Source of the DNA: an uncultured Lachnospiraceae bacterium
GTDB taxonomy: Bacteria > Bacillota > Clostridia > Lachnospirales > Lachnospiraceae
DNA: 32,388 bases
Assembly: GCA_910579685.1 (NCBI GenBank)
Contig: CAJTVN010000041.1
Location: 1 to 32,388, forward strand
Reading direction: 5' to 3'
How positions within the stretch are numbered: the first letter of the stretch is position 1; every line of letters starts with the position of its first letter. The notes beneath the pieces are model-generated. The model was not told the origin of the DNA, did no database searches, and saw only the letters and a program-made list of their open reading frames with translations. A program made the position numbers and the translations under genes. This document shows positions 14,925-22,413 of this stretch, in pieces.

Positions 14925-15701
14925 TTAATCCGGTTCAAAAGTGATCGTCTTTGTTTCCTCCGTATAGCTTTCCATTCGCAGAGTTCCGCTTTTACCCTCA
15001 AGGCTTGGAATCATATACTGCAGTTCCATAATTTTTTCCTCCAGGTTTTCCCTCTTTCCCAGAGATGCTTTCACTCCCTCAAAATAGAGAGTAAGCGTAT
15101 TGTCCGACCCGAAATATATCCGATTCACGGAAAGCTCATATTTATTCACAAGCTGCGTAATATTAAGAATATCCTGGAAAATCCCCATGTCCTCAACCGG
15201 AAGAGGCTGATAGAGAACCACATGATCAAAACTAAGCCCGGCCACCAGGGGAATGCCGTTTGTCCGCTCCGTGGAGCTTTCCACCACGATTCCGTCTCTG
15301 TCAAAATACATGAACCTGTCCAAATATTCCACATAGCCGGCCAAAGCTTTCTCATAAACCTCTATCTTAATCGTGTGAGGATCCACCACGGACACGTCCA
15401 TCTTTTCCACGAAAGGTACGTTTTCCACACTTCTGTCCTTGTACTTTAAGGAAAGAAACAGCGAATTATTTCCATAATATCCCTCCATCACCATAGCCAT
15501 AATCTCTTCATTTGTATAGTGAATGTTTCCCTCCACATAAACCGTATGAACCGTATAGTTTTTGATAATATAATAATAACCGCCGCTAAGGACAATGAGA
15601 AGTAAAATCAGCGGAATCATGATCTTCCCCATTGTCCCTGCGGATATTCGGTTTGTTCTCCGTACTGCATTTTTTTTACTGATCTTCTTTCCCGCCATCA
15701 T
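14925..15701 (-). CDS. ftsQ: FtsQ/DivIB-type division protein
   Basis: Bitopic membrane protein of the divisome that bridges FtsL-type partners and the septal synthase. The 258-residue protein has a basic cytoplasmic N-terminus (KKISKKNAVRRTNR), one membrane helix at about 26-46 (IMIPLILLLIVLSGGYYYI), and a POTRA domain from about 48 to 118 (VHTVYVEGNIHYTNEEI onward, ending KIEVYEKALAGYVEY). A beta domain follows, with a short acidic tail. Two ATGs stand in tandem at the start; AAAGG directly precedes the first, and I kept the outer one. The murA stop codon is four bases upstream, so translation is likely coupled. Bacillus names this gene divIB. Confidence 0.9.
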   Translation of the reverse strand: MMAGKKISKKNAVRRTNRISAGTMGKIMIPLILLLIVLSGGYYYIIKNYTVHTVYVEGNIHYTNEEIMAMVMEGYYGNNSLFLSLKYKDRSVENVPFVEKMDVSVVDPHTIKIEVYEKALAGYVEYLDRFMYFDRDGIVVESSTERTNGIPLVAGLSFDHVVLYQPLPVEDMGIFQDILNITQLVNKYELSVNRIYFGSDNTLTLYFEGVKASLGKRENLEEKIMELQYMIPSLEGKSGTLRMESYTEETKTITFEPD

Positions 15702-15705
15702 CCTT

Positions 15706-16956
15706 TTATCCGGTTACGATATTGACACCCAGGTTCTGATAGTCCCTGCAAATATCCTCGTATCCACGCTCAATAAAATGTCTGTTTCTTACAACCGTCT
15801 CTCCGTCCGCCATACAGCCTGCGATCACAAGCCCTGCGCCTCCCCGAAGCTCTTTTGCCTCCACTTCGCAGCCGTGAAGTTTGGATACTCCTTTGATCAC
15901 GGCGCATCTGCCCCTGGTACAGATACAGGCTCCCATTTTTGTCAGCTCCCCGGCAATCCGGAACCGGTCCTCGAATATCGTTTCCTCTATGGTACTGGTT
16001 CCCTCACCCTGAGCCAGCGCCGCCATAAGCGGTGACTGCATATCTGTGGGAAATCCCGGATATACTCCTGTTCTCAGATAGGAAAGCGGTCTGCCCGGGC
16101 TCTCGGCAAGAACGCTCAGTCCTTCCCGGGATACCGTAATTTCAGCTCCCATACGGGCAGCGATCCGCAGCATCTCCGTCATCTGAGACACAGGGGCGTC
16201 CTTTAGCAGAATATGTCCTCCTGTTCCGAGAGCGCTAAACAGGTAAGTTCCGGCCACAATCCGATCCGCAGGAATTTGGAACTGTGTCCCATGCAGAGGA
16301 TTCCCTCCCTGGATCACCAGGGTAGATCCCCCCACTCCCTCTATGACGGCTCCCGCCTTCTTGAGGAACTGGCACAAGGCCGCAATTTCCGGCTCCCTTG
16401 CCGCATTCTGAAGCACCGTGACCCCCTGCGCCTTTACCGCGGCGAGCAGCACGTTTTCCGTGGCTCCCACGCTTGCAAAGGGAAGCGCAATCACGGTTCC
16501 CCTGAGATTTTCAGCGATTGCCGTAAAGTTGCCCTCTTCCTGTCTGATCGTGACCCCCATCCTCTCTAGGGCGCAAAGATGCATGTCTATGGGTCTTTTC
16601 CCGATTACACACCCGCCTGGATAGGCCATGGATGCCTCCCCAAACCTTCCAAGCATAGCCCCAAGAAGCATGATGGAGGAGCGCATTTGTGTCACCGACT
16701 CCCCGTTCATCTTATCTGCACAGGCGCCTCTCGCATCGATCATAAGCGTCCTGTCCGCCCAACTCACCCGGCATCCCAGTCCGGTAAGAAGGTTTTGCAT
16801 ATGGCACACGTCAGAAATTCTGGGACAATTACCTATAATGCTGATATCATCAACCAATAACGCAGCCGCCATTACGGGCAGAACCGCATTTTTGGATCCC
16901 TGTATCTTTGTCTCACCAAAGAGGGAGTTTCCTCCTCTTATATGAATTGCGTCCAA
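15706..16956 (-). CDS. murA: UDP-N-acetylglucosamine 1-carboxyvinyltransferase MurA
   Basis: Catalyses the first committed step of peptidoglycan synthesis, transfer of enolpyruvate from PEP to UDP-GlcNAc, in the cytoplasm. The 416-residue protein has KIQGSKNAVLPVMAA (Lys22, Asn23), MRSSIMLLG, and the catalytic cysteine at 116 in YPGGCVIGKRPIDMH; this cysteine is the fosfomycin target. YPGFPTDMQSP has the catalytic Asp, and RGGAGLVIAG follows near the end. The start is a TTG codon behind GGGGTG. Gram-positives often have two MurA-type genes; this one is inside the dcw cluster. It follows ftsW and runs into ftsQ with a four-base gap. Confidence 0.96.
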   Translation of the reverse strand: MDAIHIRGGNSLFGETKIQGSKNAVLPVMAAALLVDDISIIGNCPRISDVCHMQNLLTGLGCRVSWADRTLMIDARGACADKMNGESVTQMRSSIMLLGAMLGRFGEASMAYPGGCVIGKRPIDMHLCALERMGVTIRQEEGNFTAIAENLRGTVIALPFASVGATENVLLAAVKAQGVTVLQNAAREPEIAALCQFLKKAGAVIEGVGGSTLVIQGGNPLHGTQFQIPADRIVAGTYLFSALGTGGHILLKDAPVSQMTEMLRIAARMGAEITVSREGLSVLAESPGRPLSYLRTGVYPGFPTDMQSPLMAALAQGEGTSTIEETIFEDRFRIAGELTKMGACICTRGRCAVIKGVSKLHGCEVEAKELRGGAGLVIAGCMADGETVVRNRHFIERGYEDICRDYQNLGVNIVTG

Positions 16957-17014
16957 TCTGTCACCCCATTAATAGTTACAACCTATTTTAGTATATGAGT
17001 GCAGATCGGAAGTG

Positions 17015-18190
17015 TTACAGATCTTTCAGCCGGATTCCCTTACCCACGCTCAGCACGATCCCCATTTCAATCAAAAGAAACAGAACCGATGAGCCTCCAT
17101 AGCTGATAAAAGGAAGAGATATTCCCGTATTCGGAATCGTATTTGTCACAACCGCAATATTCAAAATCACCTGGATAGCGATATGCCCCATCACACCCAC
17201 CACCAGCATGGCCCCGAACAGGTCGGGGGCGTTATTGGCGATCACCATAAAACGCCAAATCAGCAACAAAAACAGCAACATCACCGCCGCCGCTCCAAAC
17301 AGTCCCAGCTCTTCGCATATGATGGAGAAAATCATGTCGTTTTGGGCCTCCGGAAGAAAACCCAGTTTCTGCATACTCTTTCCAAGTCCCTTCCCCCATA
17401 TTCCCCCCGAGCCTATCGCATAGAGAGCCTGAAGAGTCTGAAAGCCTTTCGAATCCGCATAGGCCTCCGGATCAAGCCAGGCAAGAATACGACCGCCCCG
17501 AAAGCTCAGGGAATCAGAATCCGCCGCATTGGCAATCAGGAATATCAATAAGGCCGCTGCCGCTACGCCGCCTAACGCAATCAACACGAATTTTTTGTAA
17601 TCCGGGCTGGACACAAAGAGCATAAGCGCCGCAATTCCAAAAATAATGATAGCCGAACTCAGATTTTGAGTCACCACATACACCAAGATACAAATAGGAA
17701 GCGGCACTCCTATCATGATCCAAAATCCTTTTCGGGTCCGGATATTTTTTCCCATCTTACAGACAAGGCTGGCCAGAAACAATATCATAGCAAGCTTTGC
17801 CACCTCCGCAGGCTGGAGAGACACGCCCAAAATGTTCAGCCATCTCCTTGCGCCGTTTCTCTCGATTCCAAGAGGCGTGAGAACCAAAAGGATCAATACT
17901 ACTGACACTACGTACCCAAGCACGGCAAATCGTTCCCAAAAATGATAGGGAATATTTGCCACAACCATCATGACTACCATGCCAAGAACAGTCGCTCCCA
18001 TCTGTCGTTTCAGATAATACGCCGAATCCCCCTCATGTTCCAGACTCGCTATGTAGGAACTGGTGGAATACAGCACCACTAGGCCGAATGCAAGTAAAAA
18101 AAGCACGTCAAAAAGCAGGGTGTAATCAAAAAAAGATTCCTCCTGCACTCTCGCCCTCCTCCTATTGTATCTGTTCCTTCTGTCAGCCAC
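17015..18190 (-). CDS. ftsW: SEDS-family peptidoglycan glycosyltransferase FtsW
   Basis: Polytopic membrane glycosyltransferase that polymerises lipid II at the septum with a class B penicillin-binding protein. The 391-residue protein has an Arg-rich cytoplasmic start (RRNRYNRRRARVQEE) and about ten membrane segments. The conserved periplasmic loop GSGGIWGKGLGKSMQKLGF continues into LPEAQNDMIFSIICEELG, which contains the Asp taken as catalytic in SEDS enzymes. PNTGISLPFISYGGSS is the family's C-terminal signature. The start is GTG at 18190, five bases after the murD stop codon. Bacillus has spoVE at the same place after murD, so a sporulation role is also possible; the sequence does not decide between FtsW and SpoVE. 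Confidence 0.93.
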   Translation of the reverse strand: MADRRNRYNRRRARVQEESFFDYTLLFDVLFLLAFGLVVLYSTSSYIASLEHEGDSAYYLKRQMGATVLGMVVMMVVANIPYHFWERFAVLGYVVSVVLILLVLTPLGIERNGARRWLNILGVSLQPAEVAKLAMILFLASLVCKMGKNIRTRKGFWIMIGVPLPICILVYVVTQNLSSAIIIFGIAALMLFVSSPDYKKFVLIALGGVAAAALLIFLIANAADSDSLSFRGGRILAWLDPEAYADSKGFQTLQALYAIGSGGIWGKGLGKSMQKLGFLPEAQNDMIFSIICEELGLFGAAAVMLLFLLLIWRFMVIANNAPDLFGAMLVVGVMGHIAIQVILNIAVVTNTIPNTGISLPFISYGGSSVLFLLIEMGIVLSVGKGIRLKDL

Positions 18191-18195
18191 TAACT

Positions 18196-19557
18196 TTATA
18201 CTCCAATCTTCTCTACTAACTCTTTAAAAAGCTTTCCCCTTGCCTCATAGTTGGGAAACATTCCCCAGCTGGCACAGGCCGGTGAGAGCAAAACCGCATC
18301 TCCCGGTTCTGCCGTGTCCACGCAGATTGCAAAAGCCTCCGCAAAGGTGTCCGCAAGAACTATCTTTTTCACCCCATGTCTTTTGGCGCATTCCGCAATT
18401 TTTTCCCTTGTCTGTCCAATGAGCACGAGAGCCTTGACCTTTCCCTCAAAGGCCTCGATCCACTCATCATACTCGCTCTGCTTGTCATAGCCGCCTCCGA
18501 TCAGCACCGTGGGTTTTGTCATGGCCCGAATTCCCTGGATAGCCGCATCCGGATTGGTTCCTTTGGAATCATTATAATAATCCACTCCGTTTTTGGCAGC
18601 CACAAATTCAATCCTGTGCTCCACCGCCTTAAAGCCGCGGACCGTCTCCAGAATGATATCCATGGGAACCTTCATGGACAGGCTGATCGCTATGGCTGCC
18701 ATGACATTTTCCACGTTGCAGATTCCCACTAGCTTTATCTCATGAACATTCAAAAGCCTTTCCTTTTTCCCATCTCCAGAAAGCCATATGTCCTCTCCCT
18801 TCAGGTAAATCCCCTCGGGAAGCTCTCTTTTTGATGAAAAATATACCACCTTTGCCGGGCACCGTCTGCCAAAATCTCTGGTATAAGGATCCTCATAATT
18901 AAGAACGCAGGTCTGATTCTTCGTCTGTCTTGCTGCAATGGACTCCTTAACGGAAACATAACATTCCATCGTGTGATGCCGGTTCAGATGATCCGGTGTA
19001 ATATTTAGGATTGCGGAAACTTCAGGGGCAAAATTTACTGTCGTCTCCAGCTGAAAGCTGCTGATCTCCGCAACCACCACGGAGTCCTCCTTTGTACTTA
19101 ACGCCGCCTCCGTATAGGGGGTTCCTATATTTCCCACCACAAAGACGGAAGAATAGTAAGCTTTCATAATCTGTCCGGTAAGCGTAGTGGTGGTAGTCTT
19201 TCCGTTTGTCCCGGTGATTGCCACCACGTTTCCTTTCCCGCAGGCATAGGCAAGCTCGATCTCTCCCCACACGGGAATCCCCCTCTGCCGGAACTCGTCA
19301 ATAAACAGGGAATCCGACGGCACCCCGGGGCTTACTACCACAAGCCCGATCTCTTCTTTGAGCTCATCGGGCACACTGCCCAGCAGAACTATAAGACTCG
19401 GTTCATTTCCGGCCCTTTTTAATATATCTTCCCTCTTAAGCTTATCATTGCTGTCAAAGAGAACCGGACAGGCGCCCATCTTCACGAGAAGCCCCGCCGC
19501 ACCGATTCCACTTATGCCAGTGCCGACCACCAGCACTTTTTTGTCCTGAAAATCCAT
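18196..19557 (-). CDS. murD: UDP-N-acetylmuramoyl-L-alanine--D-glutamate ligase MurD
   Basis: Cytoplasmic Mur ligase adding D-glutamate to UDP-MurNAc-L-Ala with ATP. It is 453 residues, the usual length. The N-terminal Rossmann domain opens with KVLVVGTGISGIGAAGLL. The ATP loop is AITGTNGKTTTTTL near residue 116. EISSFQLE and NITPDHLNRH carry metal and substrate residues. YNDSKGTNPDA begins the C-terminal ligase domain, and LLSPACASWGMFPNYEARG closes the substrate site. It lies 27 bases behind mraY and is followed by ftsW after five bases, in the same order as in Bacillus (mraY, murD, spoVE). Confidence 0.97.
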   Translation of the reverse strand: MDFQDKKVLVVGTGISGIGAAGLLVKMGACPVLFDSNDKLKREDILKRAGNEPSLIVLLGSVPDELKEEIGLVVVSPGVPSDSLFIDEFRQRGIPVWGEIELAYACGKGNVVAITGTNGKTTTTTLTGQIMKAYYSSVFVVGNIGTPYTEAALSTKEDSVVVAEISSFQLETTVNFAPEVSAILNITPDHLNRHHTMECYVSVKESIAARQTKNQTCVLNYEDPYTRDFGRRCPAKVVYFSSKRELPEGIYLKGEDIWLSGDGKKERLLNVHEIKLVGICNVENVMAAIAISLSMKVPMDIILETVRGFKAVEHRIEFVAAKNGVDYYNDSKGTNPDAAIQGIRAMTKPTVLIGGGYDKQSEYDEWIEAFEGKVKALVLIGQTREKIAECAKRHGVKKIVLADTFAEAFAICVDTAEPGDAVLLSPACASWGMFPNYEARGKLFKELVEKIGV

Positions 19558-19584
19558 ATCTGTATCCCTTTCCGTATATTTTGC

Positions 19585-20550
19585 TTAACCCCGCAGGCCG
19601 TAGAGCGCAAGCAGGCAAAACAGCGCCGTCACAACGGAAAAACCAGCGACGATTTGATTTTCCGTATACCCGCCCAGCTCAAAGTGATGATGCAATGGAG
19701 CCATCCTAAAAAAACGCTTCCCTTTGCTGCACCTAAAGTACACTACCTGAATCATCACCGAAAGCACCTCGGCCACGTAAACAAATCCTACAATCGGCAG
19801 ATAAAGCGGCATCTGCATGAGGTAGGCCGATGCGGCCAGAAAGCCGCCGAGGGCCAGGGAACCGGTATCCCCCATAAACACGCTGGCCGGATGGACGTTG
19901 AACAGCAAAAACCCCAGCAGTGCGCCGGCCACGGCACAGGTTATTGGATAGATATCCGCCTTTGTCCCCACCGCAGCCACCGTAAAGAAAACCGCAGTCA
20001 GCACCGTCACACTGCTCACCAGGCCGTCCAGGCCATCCGTAAAGTTAGTTCCGTTTACGGTCCCCGTCACCACCACAAAGAGCACCGGCAGATTCAGAGC
20101 CCCAAAATCAATATAGTGCCCTTTCAAAAAAGGAATTCGCATAGCCAGCGAAATTCCCGACATATTTACCATATAGTAAGCAAAAACTCCCGTCACCAGA
20201 AGCTGCAGCAGCATCTTCTGCCATGCCTTGAGCCCCATGGAGCGCCGCAGAACCACCTTGATATAATCGTCCAGAAAGCCTATCAGCGCAAACCCCAGCG
20301 TCATAAATAGAACCGGCACGATCTTTCCGTGCTCCTTCACATATGGTATGGCGGTAACCGCCATACTGGCCAGGAACAACAGACCGCCCATGGTAGGCGT
20401 TCCCATCTTCTTTAGGTGGGTTCTCGGACCGTCATCCCTCACTGTCTGGCCCACTTTCAATTTTTTGAGAAAGGGGATAATGACAGGCCCTGCGGCAATG
20501 CTTATAACAAAAGAAATCAATAATGGCTTCAGGATTAAGGAAGCTTCCAT
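19585..20550 (-). CDS. mraY: Phospho-N-acetylmuramoyl-pentapeptide transferase MraY
   Basis: Integral membrane enzyme that makes lipid I from UDP-MurNAc-pentapeptide and undecaprenyl phosphate. The 321-residue protein has about ten membrane segments. Family motifs are DDGPRTHLKKMGTPTMGG in the first cytoplasmic loop, the aspartate-rich FLDDYIK, NFTDGLDGL (Mg and substrate binding), MGDTGSLALGG, and MAPLHHHFELGGYTE in the last loop. I chose the ATG at 20550, with AGAGGTG about five bases before it. A TTG five codons upstream overlaps the end of the preceding penicillin-binding protein gene and has no better signal. Confidence 0.96.
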   Translation of the reverse strand: MEASLILKPLLISFVISIAAGPVIIPFLKKLKVGQTVRDDGPRTHLKKMGTPTMGGLLFLASMAVTAIPYVKEHGKIVPVLFMTLGFALIGFLDDYIKVVLRRSMGLKAWQKMLLQLLVTGVFAYYMVNMSGISLAMRIPFLKGHYIDFGALNLPVLFVVVTGTVNGTNFTDGLDGLVSSVTVLTAVFFTVAAVGTKADIYPITCAVAGALLGFLLFNVHPASVFMGDTGSLALGGFLAASAYLMQMPLYLPIVGFVYVAEVLSVMIQVVYFRCSKGKRFFRMAPLHHHFELGGYTENQIVAGFSVVTALFCLLALYGLRG

Positions 20551-20561
20551 GACCGCACCTC

Positions 20562-22292
20562 TCAATTATAATCCATTTCCCCCAAATAAGGAAGAATATT
20601 TTCAAAAAGCTGCCTTACCACTGGCGCCGCCACCTGTCCGCCGTAATACACTCCCTGTGGATTATGTATGATGGCAAGGGCAAGCACCTTCGGATTATCT
20701 GCCGGTGCGAATCCCACAAAAGAGGCGATATAGCGCCCGCTTCCTCTCGGAAGGGTCTGGCTGGTGGCTGTCTTTCCTCCCACCCTGGCTCCCTCCACAT
20801 GCCCGTTTTTTCCGGATCCGGCCGCCACCACCTGTTCCAGAATCATCCGCATGGTTGCGGAGGTCTCTTCCGAGACAATACTTTTCGTCACCGGATAGGT
20901 GAAGCTTTTCATCTGCTTTTCCTCCCGGTCGGCTGTCATAACCGCAAAGTGGGGGGTTATTCTTCTGCCTCCATTAATAATTGAAGAAACCGTGGCGGCA
21001 AGCTGTATGGGAGTGATCTGAAAGGACTGCCCGAAGGATACCGTTGCGAGCTCCACGGCCTTCATGTCCTCTTTTCGGTGCATGATCGTTCCCGCCTCCC
21101 CCGGCAGATCCACCCCGGTTTTCTCCAGCAGGCCGAACTGTTTAAAATATTTATAGTAATTGTCCACTCCCAGCCGCAGGCCGACCGTGATAAACACCGG
21201 ATTGCAGCTGTTCATGGTGCCCTCCACAAAATTTTCGGCGCCATGGCCGCTGGTCTTATGGCACCGGATCCTTCGATCCTCCACCATGATATAGCCGGGA
21301 CAGGAAAAGCGGTCCTCCACCGTGACCACGCCCTCCTCAAGACCTGCGGCAGCCGTGATAACCTTAAAGGTGGATCCCGGCTCATAGGTGTCGCTGATAC
21401 AGCCGTTTCTCCACACGGCGTTTAAGAGCTCCTGTTTCTTTTCCTCCGATATGTTTTCCGTATCCGTTCCTTCCGGAAGATCGTACGGGTGGTTTAAGTC
21501 AAACTCCGGCACATCCACCATAGCCATGATCTCGCCGTTTTGCGGATTCATCACAATAATCGATACCCTCTCCGCCTCCTTTGTCTCCATCGTCTGTTTT
21601 GCCAGCTGCGTGGCATAGCTCTGAATATTCATGTCAAGGCTGATGTAGAGGTCGTTTCCCGGAACAGGCTCAATCCGCTCCTCCCCCGCCTCGTCAATCT
21701 CAATCCCCCTGGCATCCGTTATGGTAAGGATCGTTCCCTCCTGTCCTTTCAGATATTCCTCGTATTTTACCTCAAGCCCGATAATTCCCTGATTGTCTCC
21801 CCCGGTAAATCCAAGCACCTTGGAGGCAAGGCTGTCGTAAGGATAGTACCGCTTATAATCCTCATCCACCTTGACACCCGCCAGATTGTAGGCCCGGATG
21901 GCATCCCCCTTTTCTTTGTCCACATTGCTTTTAATCCTCTCTATGGAGGAATACTTCTCCACACGCTTCCTTACGTAGTCCTCCGAGAGCTCCAGCTCTC
22001 TGCTTAAGACCTCCACAATCTTGTCGGGTTCCTTAATCTGGCTGTGAATGACGGATATCGTGCAGACTGTCTTGTTATCGGCAATCACCGTCCCGTTTGC
22101 ATCTATGATTCTGCCTCTTGCGGCCTTAATGCTCCTCTCCCTCTCATGAAGCTGTTTCGCCTTCTCCATGTAATAATCGGAGTGAAAGACCATCAGGTAA
22201 AAGAGCCTTCCCATCAGAGCTGCAAAAACGGCAAAACACAGAAAGAAAACCGTCACAATTTTCTTTCGGTTATAGGTCTTGTTCTTTATCAT
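20562..22292 (-). CDS. Class B penicillin-binding protein with KTA in place of KTG
   Basis: A 576-residue septal-type transpeptidase in the place where Bacillus has spoVD. It has one N-terminal membrane helix (about 12-34), a dimerisation domain and a transpeptidase domain from about 215. The active-site serine is Ser307 in EPGSTFK, and the second motif is Ser362-Cys-Asn364. The third motif, normally KTG or KSG, reads GGKTATSQ with Ala509 where Gly is expected. The tandem paralogue at 22414-24684 has the normal GGKTGTAE. There is no PASTA domain. GAGG lies five bases before the ATG and can pair with an upstream sequence. It may be the sporulation paralogue (SpoVD-like) or a second division PBP. 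Confidence 0.9.
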   Translation of the reverse strand: MIKNKTYNRKKIVTVFFLCFAVFAALMGRLFYLMVFHSDYYMEKAKQLHERERSIKAARGRIIDANGTVIADNKTVCTISVIHSQIKEPDKIVEVLSRELELSEDYVRKRVEKYSSIERIKSNVDKEKGDAIRAYNLAGVKVDEDYKRYYPYDSLASKVLGFTGGDNQGIIGLEVKYEEYLKGQEGTILTITDARGIEIDEAGEERIEPVPGNDLYISLDMNIQSYATQLAKQTMETKEAERVSIIVMNPQNGEIMAMVDVPEFDLNHPYDLPEGTDTENISEEKKQELLNAVWRNGCISDTYEPGSTFKVITAAAGLEEGVVTVEDRFSCPGYIMVEDRRIRCHKTSGHGAENFVEGTMNSCNPVFITVGLRLGVDNYYKYFKQFGLLEKTGVDLPGEAGTIMHRKEDMKAVELATVSFGQSFQITPIQLAATVSSIINGGRRITPHFAVMTADREEKQMKSFTYPVTKSIVSEETSATMRMILEQVVAAGSGKNGHVEGARVGGKTATSQTLPRGSGRYIASFVGFAPADNPKVLALAIIHNPQGVYYGGQVAAPVVRQLFENILPYLGEMDYN

Positions 22293-22295
22293 AGA

Positions 22296-22345
22296 AACCT
22301 CATAGAAAAGGTATTATTATAATTTATTACCCATTCTACGAGGTT
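22296..22345 (-). promoter_or_regulatory. Hairpin that can cover the PBP ribosome binding site
   Basis: On the minus strand AACCTCGTAGAA (22334-22345) pairs with TTCTATGAGGTT (22296-22307) over 12 bp with one G-U wobble and a 26-base AU-rich loop. The second arm contains the GAGG ribosome binding site of the gene starting at 22292, and ends three bases before its ATG. No U-tract follows, so it is not a terminator. Confidence 0.55.
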
Positions 22346-22413
22346 ATTCCATTCCCCCATAATTCTCTGTTGTTTTCCCTGACCCTCCGGTCATCTATCT
22401 GCCGCAGTCTCCT
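22346..22413. other. Gap between the two PBP genes
   Basis: This part of the 121-base gap shows no gene, no clear terminator and no convincing promoter. A TATAAT occurs in the nearby hairpin loop but has no -35 element at a suitable distance. Confidence 0.4.

Noticed and set aside
14895..14925. Terminator after ftsQ (AGGTTC/GAACCT)
   Set aside because: The stem is only 6 bp and no U-tract follows on the minus strand.
22300..22345. Promoter in front of the KTA-type PBP (TATAAT in the hairpin loop)
   Set aside because: No -35 element at 16-19 bases and no TG extension; the AT-rich loop explains the match.
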